This document shows positions 23,547-33,651 of a stretch of DNA of 33,651 nucleotides, piece after piece (the first letter of the stretch is position 1; every line of letters begins with the position of its first letter). The stretch is from positions 1 to 33,651 of the forward strand of contig CAIXLI010000139.1 of the NCBI GenBank assembly GCA_903920205.1, given 5' to 3'. A program made the translations under genes and the position numbers. Under the pieces are notes generated by a model, which searched no databases, was not told where the DNA came from, and worked only from the letters and a program-made list of their open reading frames with translations. The stretch comes from an uncultured Pseudomonadota bacterium. GTDB lineage: Bacteria > Pseudomonadota > Alphaproteobacteria > UBA9219.

Positions 23547-26189
23547 CTACCCCGCCAAACTTTCTCGCGCGGCATTGAGCCTAGCGAGCGTTGCCTCGGC
23601 CTCGGCCTTTCGCTCGCGTTGTTCTTCGACAATTTCAGGAGGAGCGCGGTCTACGAAAGACTTATTGCCAAGCTTGGCTTCGATCTTGCCGATTTCGGCG
23701 GCGATCTTTTCGCCTTCCTTCTTCAGCCTTGCGCTTTCCTGGGCGATGTCGATGATTTCCGCCAAGGGCAAGATCAGGGTCGCTTCGTCGAGAATGGTCT
23801 GCGCCGAGCCTTTGGCAACGATTTCCGTATGCGTGACGCTGGACAAACGCGCAAGACGGCCGATGATCGCCTGATGACGGTCAAGCCGCGCCGTGGTTTG
23901 TGCCGAAGAGCCCTTGACATGCAACGGAATTTGCGCCCCCGCCGGAACGTTCAATTCGGCACGAACGGCGCGGATGGAGGAGATCAAGCGCACCAGCCAA
24001 TTCATTTCATCCTGCGCCGCCCGACCTTCGGCTTGCGCCATAATTTCCGGCCACTTTGCGGTTATCAGCATCGCCTGACTACCCGTGAATTCGCGCCATA
24101 ATTCTTCGGTAATGTAGGGCATAAAGGGATGCAGCAGATGAAGAATCTGCCCCAACACCCATGCCGTCGTGGCGCGGGTTTCCGCTTTGGCGGCATCATT
24201 CTCGCCCATCAAAATGGGTTTGGTGAATTCCAGATACCAATCGCAAAAACCGTTCCACACGAATTCATACGCCGCCGTGGAAGCAAGATCGAAGCGATGG
24301 TCGTCCAGAAGTCCGGCGACTTTATCCACCGCTACCTTGGTTTCCCCGATGATCCATTGATTGACTGCTTGCGTCGCCTTCGCCGGATCAAAATCCGCAA
24401 CCCAGACGCATTCGTTCATCTGGCAGAAACGCGCAGCATTCCATAATTTGGTGGCGAAGTTGCGGTTGCCTTCGATGCGGCTCGTGGCCAGCTTGATGTC
24501 GCGCCCGGGCGTAGACATAGTGGCAAGCGTAAAGCGCAAAGCATCGCAGCCGAATTTGTCGATGATGTCGATGGGGTCGATGACGTTGCCCTTGGTCTTG
24601 GACATCTTCTGACCCTTTTCGTCACGGACGAGGGCGTGGATGTAGACGGTTTTGAACGGCACATCTTTCATAAAATGCACGCCCATCATCATCATGCGGG
24701 CGACCCAGAAGAAGATAATGTCGAAGCCCGTCACCAAAACGTCGGTCGGATAATAACGCGCTATTTCCGGCGTTTCTTCAGGCCATCCGAGGGTTGAGAA
24801 AGGCCATAAAGCCGAAGAGAACCAAGTGTCGAGAACGTCTTCGTCGCGCTTGAGCTCGACCTTTGTGCCATAATGCTTTTCGGCTTCGGCATAGGCTTCG
24901 GCTTCATTTTCCGCGACGAAGGCTCTGCCGTCTTCGCCATACCACGCCGGAATCTGATGCCCCCACCACAACTGGCGGCTGATACACCACGGTTCGATAT
25001 TCCGCATCCACGCATAATAGGTGTTTGCCCATTGTTCGGGCACGAATTTCGTGCGGCCTTCTTCGACCGCCTTCAACGCGGGTGCCGCCAAAGTTTTGGC
25101 GTCGCAATACCACTGTTCGGACAGCCAAGGCTCAATCGGCACGCCCGAACGGTCGCCATGAGGAACTGCATGCGTGTGCGGTTCAATCTTTTCCAGAAGC
25201 TCTAAAGCTTCCATATCTGCCACGATGCGTTTGCGCGCTTCGAAGCGGTCGAGACCGCGATATTTTTCCGGAGCTTCTTCGTTCAGCTTAGCGTGTTGAT
25301 CGAAGATATTGATCCTCGGCAATTTGTGGCGCTTGCCGACTTCGAAATCGTTGAAATCGTGGGCGGGCGTAATTTTCACCGCGCCTGTGCCTTTTTCAGG
25401 ATCGGCGTAATCGTCGCCGATGATAGGGATCAACCGACCAACCAGCGGCAGAACGACGTTCTTGCCGATTAAATGTTTCAGCTTTTCATTTTCGGGATGC
25501 ACTGCGACAGCGGTATCGCCCAGCATCGTCTCGGGGCGCGTGGTGGCGACGATGATCGATTCATCGCTGTTTTCAATCGGGTATTTGAAATACCACATAT
25601 GGGATTTCACTTCGACCTGTTCGACTTCCAGATCGGACACCGCCGTCAGCATCTTGGGATCCCAGTTGACGAGGCGCTTGTCTTTATAGATCAGACCTTC
25701 GCGGTAAAGCGTCACGAAAACCTTGCGCACCGCCGCGGTTAGCCCTTCATCCATTGTGAAGCGTTCACGCGTCCAGTCGCAAGACGAGCCTAAACGCCGC
25801 AACTGCCGCGTGATCGTGCCGCCGGATTCGGCTTTCCATGCCCAGACTTTTTCCAAGAAAGCCTCGCGCCCCATATCGCGGCGGTTCAATTTCTGCGCCG
25901 CTAATTGGCGTTCAACGACCATTTGCGTGGCAATGCCTGCATGATCTGTTCCGGGCTGCCATAACGTATCTTTGCCCTTCATGCGCTGATAGCGGATAAG
26001 GATGTCTTGCAGGGTATAGCTCAGCGCATGCCCCATATGCAGGCTGCCCGTGACATTGGGTGGCGGGATCATGATCGTATAGGGCGTCTTGGACGAATGA
26101 ACGTCGGCGGTAAACGCCCCGGACTTTTCCCACTGGTCATAAAGCTTGGCTTCGGTCGCGGCGGAATCGTAATTTTTATCGATGGGCAT
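23547..26189 (-). CDS. valS: valyl-tRNA synthetase
   Basis: An 880-residue class I synthetase that charges tRNA-Val with valine. The HIGH motif is HMGH (51-54, within NVTGSLHMGHAL), and the KMSKS loop reads KMSKT (528-532, in EKGQKMSKTKGN). The CP1 editing domain lies between about residues 190 and 345 (ATTRPETMLGDTAVAVHPE). The tRNA-binding helical domain follows, and the C-terminus is the ValRS coiled coil (ESARLKKEGEKIAAEIGKIE). Length is normal. AAGGA lies seven bases before the ATG. In many alphaproteobacteria popZ (DUF2497) and tolC precede valS; here dedA does, 62 bases upstream. Confidence 0.97.
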   Translation of the reverse strand: MPIDKNYDSAATEAKLYDQWEKSGAFTADVHSSKTPYTIMIPPPNVTGSLHMGHALSYTLQDILIRYQRMKGKDTLWQPGTDHAGIATQMVVERQLAAQKLNRRDMGREAFLEKVWAWKAESGGTITRQLRRLGSSCDWTRERFTMDEGLTAAVRKVFVTLYREGLIYKDKRLVNWDPKMLTAVSDLEVEQVEVKSHMWYFKYPIENSDESIIVATTRPETMLGDTAVAVHPENEKLKHLIGKNVVLPLVGRLIPIIGDDYADPEKGTGAVKITPAHDFNDFEVGKRHKLPRINIFDQHAKLNEEAPEKYRGLDRFEARKRIVADMEALELLEKIEPHTHAVPHGDRSGVPIEPWLSEQWYCDAKTLAAPALKAVEEGRTKFVPEQWANTYYAWMRNIEPWCISRQLWWGHQIPAWYGEDGRAFVAENEAEAYAEAEKHYGTKVELKRDEDVLDTWFSSALWPFSTLGWPEETPEIARYYPTDVLVTGFDIIFFWVARMMMMGVHFMKDVPFKTVYIHALVRDEKGQKMSKTKGNVIDPIDIIDKFGCDALRFTLATMSTPGRDIKLATSRIEGNRNFATKLWNAARFCQMNECVWVADFDPAKATQAVNQWIIGETKVAVDKVAGLLDDHRFDLASTAAYEFVWNGFCDWYLEFTKPILMGENDAAKAETRATTAWVLGQILHLLHPFMPYITEELWREFTGSQAMLITAKWPEIMAQAEGRAAQDEMNWLVRLISSIRAVRAELNVPAGAQIPLHVKGSSAQTTARLDRHQAIIGRLARLSSVTHTEIVAKGSAQTILDEATLILPLAEIIDIAQESARLKKEGEKIAAEIGKIEAKLGNKSFVDRAPPEIVEEQRERKAEAEATLARLNAARESLAG

Positions 26190-26251
26190 GGCTCTATCCT
26201 TGGAATTTTTTTATATTAAAGCCGAAAAATGGGCGGAAGCGCAAGAAAAGC

Positions 26252-26845
26252 TTATCTTTTCTTTCTGTTCTGATACCAAACGATCAGCAGCCTGAAAACG
26301 ATGATCAGCAGGAAAAGCCCCAACGTCGTCATCGTAATCTGGCGGACGCTTTCTTCGACGACTTCGGTTTTATGGCGCATATGCCCGATAACGTCGCCGA
26401 AAAGATAACCGGCTCCCGTAAAAGCCGCCGCCCAGACAAAGGCAGCAAGAGCATTCCACGCCATAAATTTCTGCCACGGCAGACGGCTCATGCCTATGGC
26501 GATGCCACTGATATTGCGGATGCCGTACATAAAACGATAAGCAAGGATAAAAACGGCAGCGTGCCGTTCCAACCAGCCCAGCGAACGGTCGATGGGCGGT
26601 TTAAGCTTGGGAAACCGATCAAGAATATGGATGCCATAGCGGCGTCCGGCAAAAAAGAACACCTGATCGCCGCAAAAAGAGCCCAGCCACGATGCCAAAA
26701 ACAAGAGCCAGACATTCAGCATATTCTTTTGCGCCGCCAGCCCCGCGAAAATCACAAAAGTTTCCCCCTCCAACGCCGTCCAAAGGAAGGTAAGAAGGTA
26801 AAACAGATTTCCATGATGTTGTATCAGAAGGCGGACGTCAGGCAT
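26252..26845 (-). CDS. DedA/SNARE-associated-family membrane protein
   Basis: A 197-residue DedA-family (VTT domain) protein. Members are inner-membrane proteins implicated in flipping lipid carriers such as undecaprenyl phosphate or phosphatidylethanolamine and in proton-motive-force homeostasis. Family motifs are LEGETFVIFAGLAAQ (acidic reentrant region, about residues 25-39), SFCGDQVFFFAGRRYG, and the conserved RFMYGIRNISGIAIGMS segment (about 103-119), followed by a WNALAAFVWAAAFTGAGYLFG helix pair. A basic C-terminal tail follows. The start ATG has no obvious Shine-Dalgarno sequence. It lies 66 bases after greA and 62 before valS on the same strand, probably co-transcribed. Confidence 0.9.
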   Translation of the reverse strand: MPDVRLLIQHHGNLFYLLTFLWTALEGETFVIFAGLAAQKNMLNVWLLFLASWLGSFCGDQVFFFAGRRYGIHILDRFPKLKPPIDRSLGWLERHAAVFILAYRFMYGIRNISGIAIGMSRLPWQKFMAWNALAAFVWAAAFTGAGYLFGDVIGHMRHKTEVVEESVRQITMTTLGLFLLIIVFRLLIVWYQNRKKR

Positions 26846-26911
26846 GACGGGGACATAAAGGGGGTTGAAGGTGGGAATGCAAGCACAGCCATCCCTCTCA
26901 GGGACAAAACT

Positions 26912-27388
26912 CTACCTATACGCGACTTTGGTCACTTCATAGCCTCTGCCGCCCTTGGGGGTAGCGACTTCGACCGTATCGCCGATTGTTTTGTTGATCA
27001 GGGCGCGTGCCAGAGGTGAGGTGATCGACAGAAGGCCGAGTTTGACGTTTGATTCGTCTTCACCGACGATTTGATAGGCCACTTCTTCATCAGTCTCGGC
27101 GTCGATCAAGGTTACCGATGCGCCGAACTTGACGACACTGCCGGTCAAAGACGAAACATCGATGATCTCGGCACGGCCTATCTTGCCTTCCAATTCCTGA
27201 ATGCGGCCTTCGACGAAGCTTTGGCGTTCACGGGCGGCGTGATATTCGGCGTTTTCGGACAAATCGCCATGTTCACGCGCTTCGGCAATCGCCTTGACGA
27301 TGGCGTGGCGTTCGACATTTTTCAATCGCCTCAATTCTTCCTCAAGCCGTTCATAGCCTGACTTGGTCATCGGCACTTTATCTGTCAT
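26912..27388 (-). CDS. greA: transcription elongation factor GreA
   Basis: A 158-residue GreA. It enters the secondary channel of RNA polymerase and stimulates cleavage of backtracked RNA. The N-terminal antiparallel coiled coil (about residues 1-75) carries the tip with [16 protein letters not shown], including the acidic D and E that coordinate the catalytic metal. The C-terminal FKBP-like domain contains [24 protein letters not shown] and ends [14 protein letters not shown]. An AGG site lies six bases before the ATG. It follows carB by 65 bases on the same strand; carAB-greA linkage is a frequent proteobacterial arrangement. Confidence 0.97.
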   Translation of the reverse strand: MTDKVPMTKSGYERLEEELRRLKNVERHAIVKAIAEAREHGDLSENAEYHAARERQSFVEGRIQELEGKIGRAEIIDVSSLTGSVVKFGASVTLIDAETDEEVAYQIVGEDESNVKLGLLSITSPLARALINKTIGDTVEVATPKGGRGYEVTKVAYR

Positions 27389-27453
27389 AGAAACCTCGAA
27401 CGAAAGAAAGCAAAAAACACCCTCGGCACAGCAAGGAGCCAGAGCGATAAGTT

Positions 27454-30695
<3,242 letters not shown>

Positions 30696-30696
<1 letters not shown>

Positions 30697-31916
30697 TAGG
30701 CAGCTCTCCGCGAGGCTTTATGCGCTTCGATCATTTCGATGAACCTTTTAAACAAATAGTGGCTGTCATGGGGCCCGGGCGAGGCTTCGGGATGGTATTG
30801 GACGGAAAAGGCGGGTTTGTCTTTCAGACGAAGGCCTTCGTTCGATCCGTCGAACAGACTGACATGCGTGACTTCCGCCGAAGCCGGAAGCGTAGCGGGC
30901 AGAACGTGGAAGCCGTGGTTTTGGCTGGTGATGTCGACTTTGCCGGACAGGAGATCCTTGACCGGATGATTGGCACCGCGATGCCCACGCGGCATCTTCG
31001 CCGTTTTCGCGCCCAAAGCCAAAGCCAACATCTGATGCCCGAGGCAAATACCAAATAAGGGAATACCGCTCTCTAAAACCGCTTGGATCACTGGCACGGA
31101 ATAAACGCCCGTCGCGGCGGGATCGCCTGGACCGTTTGACAAAAACACGCCATCGGGTTTCAAAGCAAAGATGTCTTCCGCCGAGGTCGAGGCCGGAACC
31201 ACCGTGACACGGCAACCCGCACTGACAAGGCAGCGCAGAATGTTATGTTTCGCGCCGTAATCGATAGCGACGACATGATGCTTGGGACCCGCAGGTCTTG
31301 CATAGGCCGCGTGCTTATTAGGATACCATTTCCATATGCCCTCACTCCATTCGTAAGCAACGGGACAGGTGACATCTTTTGCCAAGTCCATGCCTTCAAG
31401 CCCAGGCCATTCCTTCGCCTTGGCTTTGAGCGCGTCCAGATCGAACGCGCCGTTACGGTCATGCGCAATCACGGCATTGGGCGCCCCAAGATCGCGGATG
31501 CGAATCGTCAAAGCGCGGGTATCGATGCCGGAAAGGCCGATCAGATTGCTGCGCTCCAGCCAATCTTCCAAATGTCCTGCGGCGCGCCAATTAGACGGCG
31601 TCGTGATTTGTTCGCGCAGCACCATGCCGCGCACCGACGGTTTGCGCGTTTCGACATCTTGCATATTGATGCCAGTATTGCCGATATGCGGAAAGGTAAA
31701 GGTAATGATTTGCCCCGCATAGCTGGGGTCTGTCGTGATTTCCTGGTACCCCGTCATAGAAGTATTGAAACACAATTCGCCCGTAGCGAATCCGTCTGCG
31801 CCCATCCCTCTGCCCCAGAAAACGGAGCCGTCGGCAAGAACAAGAACGCCTGTAGCGTTAGCGGGTTTTATGCTTGCGCATGAAGAAGCGCACCCCTGTG
31901 GAGAAGGATTCGTCAT
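30696..31916 (-). CDS. carA: carbamoyl-phosphate synthase small subunit
   Basis: A 406-residue CarA, the glutaminase subunit that passes ammonia to CarB. The N-terminal CarA domain runs from about residue 22 ([19 protein letters not shown]) to 150. The class I glutamine amidotransferase domain carries the nucleophile C291 ([11 protein letters not shown]) and the partners H375 and E377 ([12 protein letters not shown]). I chose ATG 31916; an in-frame TTG at 31925 is possible because GAGG lies only three bases before the ATG. A poorly conserved N-terminal stretch of about 20 residues is slightly longer than usual. It is divergent from purC across about 280 bases. Confidence 0.96.
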
Positions 31917-32195
31917 AGTCCTCAACTTTTCTGGAAACCGTTACCCAAACGGGATGGCACTATGCCGATTCTACCCCCTCGGCGCAACCCAAAAACAGGA
32001 GTCCAAAAAGAGGGGAACTTCTTACCTATCCCCTCAAAATTTCCCAAAATCATAATTCCGTATTTTGCCGATAGGCCATTGAATTTCCATAATTATTTAT
32101 CCACCCCATCTTCCGCTTGGCGCTGGGGGGAGCATAGGGTAGAACGAGCCTTGTCCGAAAGGACGTCGCCCCTAGCAATGGAAGGCTTACATTCG
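31917..32195. other. carA-purC divergent intergenic region
   Basis: No gene is seen. It contains a candidate purC promoter and a leader of about 95 bases. In the leader GTCC and GGAC (32154-32165) close a GAAA tetraloop, and outer TAGGG and CCCTA arms can enclose it. I see no known purine or pyrimidine riboswitch pattern. Confidence 0.4.
32065..32093 (+). promoter_or_regulatory. candidate purC promoter
   Basis: TTGCCG (32065-32070) and CATAAT (32088-32093) are 17 bases apart. Transcription would start near 32100 and leave a structured leader before the purC start at 32196. Confidence 0.4.
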
Positions 32196-33167
32196 ATGAT
32201 CGGTTCATTTCTTAACGCAACGATTGATGACATCGCATTAACGGGTTTATCCGCCCCTTATTCCGGCAAAGTTCGCCAAAGCTATAACGCGCCGGGTGGG
32301 CGCAAGATCATTGTGGCAACCGACAGGCTGAGTGCCTTTGACAGGCAAATCACGACGATTCCCCTGAAGGGACAGGTTCTTACCCAGCTTTCGCGCTATT
32401 GGTTTGAGAAAACACGAGATATTTGCCCTAACCATGTTATCGCCTATCCCGACCCCAATGTCGTGGTGTGCCGCAAGCTGAACATGCTTCCGGTTGAATT
32501 GGTCGTGCGTGGCTATTTGGCGGGATCGACGGGAACTTCTATTCTTAGGATGTATAAGGCCGGACGCAGAACCATGTACGGCGTCACCTTCCCCGACGGC
32601 ATGCGCGATTGTCAGAAATTGGATCACCCCATCATCACGCCGACGACCAAAGCGGGCGTGGCGGAGCATGACGCGCCGCTGACTCCGCAGCAAGTCGTTG
32701 CGGAAAACATTGTCGATCAGGCCACTTGGAATACGGTGAGCGCCTATGCTTTGGCCTTATTCGCTCGCGGGCAAGAAATCGCCGCGACACGAGGCCTCAT
32801 CCTCGCCGACACCAAATACGAATTCGGAGTCTTGCCGGACGGCACAATTCTGCTCGGCGACGAAATCCACACGCCGGATAGCAGCCGCTACTGGATCGCG
32901 GACACCTATCAGCAACGGTTGGATGCAGGAGAAATGCCGGACACGCTGGATAAGGATGTCGTGCGCCGCTGGCTGACCGCGCATTGCGATCCCTATAACG
33001 ACCCCATCCCGACGATTCCTGACGAGGTTAGAATCGCCACGGCGGAAACCTATATCTCCGTGTACGAAAAAATCACCGGAGAAAAGCTGGTTTTGCCCGA
33101 CGCGGCGGTTGATCCTGCGAAGAGGATACAAGCCGCCGTTCAAGATTATTTGGCAGGGAATCCGTAG
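32196..33167 (+). CDS. purC: phosphoribosylaminoimidazole-succinocarboxamide synthase
   Basis: A 323-residue SAICAR synthetase that joins CAIR and aspartate using ATP in purine synthesis. Landmarks are YSGKVRQSYNAPGGRKIIVATDRLSAFD at the N-terminus, PVELVVRGYLAGST in the centre, GLILADTKYEFGV and LGDEIHTPDSSRYW. Length is that of the longer, roughly 300-residue PurC class rather than the 240-residue E. coli type. The frame is open far upstream, but ATG 32196 fits the family N-terminus and has AAGG ten bases upstream; ATG 32178 is an alternative. It is divergent from carA, pairing purine and pyrimidine genes around one intergenic region. Confidence 0.95.
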   Translation: MIGSFLNATIDDIALTGLSAPYSGKVRQSYNAPGGRKIIVATDRLSAFDRQITTIPLKGQVLTQLSRYWFEKTRDICPNHVIAYPDPNVVVCRKLNMLPVELVVRGYLAGSTGTSILRMYKAGRRTMYGVTFPDGMRDCQKLDHPIITPTTKAGVAEHDAPLTPQQVVAENIVDQATWNTVSAYALALFARGQEIAATRGLILADTKYEFGVLPDGTILLGDEIHTPDSSRYWIADTYQQRLDAGEMPDTLDKDVVRRWLTAHCDPYNDPIPTIPDEVRIATAETYISVYEKITGEKLVLPDAAVDPAKRIQAAVQDYLAGNP

Positions 33168-33180
33168 GGAGAGAAGGGGG

Positions 33181-33450
33181 TTAACCGCAAGTAGGGTGTT
33201 GCGGCTTGATCGTAGCCCCGGGAAGTACGACCTCAGGCTTTGTCAAATGATAGTGTTTGGCATCCCTTGCCCCAAGAATTTCATCCAACGAACCAAAAGC
33301 AACATCATAATGATCCGCAAGCCCACAAAGAGAAGCGGATTGTGAGCTCTTTTGGGGGGCGGGGGCAACAACGGGCGTTTGGGAGGCGGGGGCAACAACG
33401 GGCGTTTGTAGTTTTTTTTCCATATCAACAATTCCCCTGAAGACAAAAAG
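33181..33450 (-). CDS. small Pro/Val-repeat protein with a LysM-like end
   Basis: The coding part runs from ATG 33423 to 33181 (80 residues); the interval shown includes its GGGGA ribosome binding site. After MEKKLQ comes a nine-residue unit occurring twice, TPVVAPASQ then TPVVAPAPQ, encoded by a 27-base tandem repeat. The remainder (SLCGLADHYDVAFGSLDEIL, then VVLPGATIKPQ) has the spacing of a LysM repeat: G-L-A-x-x-Y near the start and a PG-x-x-I-x-P end. LysM domains bind peptidoglycan. There is no signal peptide, so it may be a fragment or not exported. The match is by eye and weak. Confidence 0.45.
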   Translation of the reverse strand, partial: LFVFRGIVDMEKKLQTPVVAPASQTPVVAPAPQKSSQSASLCGLADHYDVAFGSLDEILGARDAKHYHLTKPEVVLPGATIKPQHPTCG

Positions 33451-33530
33451 TTTGGCTAACTCGCTTGGACTGTCTCACAAAACAAACCCATTTGCCAAGA
33501 GCGAATAACTCTTTGTCAACGCAAAGTTAA

Positions 33531-33651
33531 AATGTCCTTTTTTCCCGCAACGTGAGAATGTCCTCTTTTGGGACGGAGATGGGGGCTGTGGGTAAGGGCG
33601 GGTGACGCGCACCCCTCAGGTTGTGCGCTAGCGGCACCCGCCCTTATCCAC
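33531..33651. mobile_element. possible end of an insertion sequence at the window edge
   Basis: AATGTCCT occurs at 33531-33538 and again at 33557-33564 in similar surroundings, 26 bases apart, like the short multiple terminal repeats of some insertion sequences. It is followed by a long hairpin: 33588-33604 pairs with 33635-33651 over 17 positions with one G-T pair, enclosing a second stem GCGCAC (33607-33612) with GTGCGC (33623-33628). No transposase lies in the window, so identity rests on what follows beyond 33651. Confidence 0.3.

Noticed and set aside
33363-33416. CRISPR-like direct repeats
   Set aside because: Only two adjacent 27-base units without spacers, inside a coding frame; this is a simple tandem duplication.
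33243-33446. Frame with a PPPPKR repeat overlapping the LysM-like ORF
   Set aside because: It is the alternative frame of the same 27-base tandem repeat; the other frame has the better ribosome binding site and a folded-looking end.

Overview
The window is about 33.6 kb of bacterial chromosome with dense housekeeping genes. Protein families and gene arrangements point to an alphaproteobacterium: an alphaproteobacterial-type BamA/Skp pair, ubiTUV, a COG3178 sugar kinase, a TerC/YjbE protein, MltA next to an Smr-domain gene, and a divergent carAB/purC pair. I see no rRNA, CRISPR array, prophage or complete transposon. Genus cannot be told from the sequence alone; a Rhodospirillales-like or other deep-branching lineage is my best guess.

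Layout, left to right. 1-2.0 kb: a small membrane-anchored coiled-coil protein, a TerC-family membrane protein (minus), a gene-poor stretch with a frameshifted small ORF, and thioredoxin (minus). 2.1-4.0 kb: a family-4 glycosyltransferase carrying an in-frame palindromic repeat. 4.0-7.4 kb (plus): recO, then ubiT-ubiU-ubiV, the O2-independent ubiquinone synthesis set. 7.4-12.5 kb (mostly minus): Smr protein, MltA, a small membrane protein on the plus strand, Skp/OmpH and BamA. 12.6-15.6 kb (plus): an AmgK-like kinase and a bifunctional class A penicillin-binding protein. 15.6-17.4 kb: rsmD and rluB (minus), divergent from tadA (plus). 17.4-18.5 kb: a gene-poor, hairpin-rich stretch with a 30-residue lysine/alanine-rich peptide gene, strong terminators and tRNA-Leu(CAA). 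18.5-20.8 kb (plus): ettA and an unrecognised 135-residue gene. 20.8-31.9 kb (minus): a long run carA-carB-greA-dedA-valS-exported protein-GT-C-like membrane protein-DUF167. 32.2-33.2 kb (plus): purC. The last 0.5 kb holds a small Pro/Val-repeat protein and features that look like the edge of an insertion sequence.

How the genes fit together. Envelope building is prominent (BamA, Skp, MltA, PBP1, AmgK-like kinase, two glycosyltransferase-like proteins). A second theme is translation and RNA modification (RsmD, RluB, TadA, ValS, EttA, tRNA-Leu). A third is nucleotide synthesis (CarAB and PurC, divergently transcribed). UbiTUV implies that the organism can make ubiquinone without oxygen.

Most noteworthy are: UbiU, which lacks one of the four expected [4Fe-4S] cysteines and has gained a nearby C-x3-C-x2-C cluster; the 17.44-17.65 kb intergenic region with mutually exclusive stems, an intrinsic terminator and a nested palindrome; the adjacent histone-tail-like peptide gene; RsmD with APPY in place of the usual (D/N)PPY; and the competing-hairpin leader between tRNA-Leu and ettA. 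I found no clear multi-gene system that is both complete and new.
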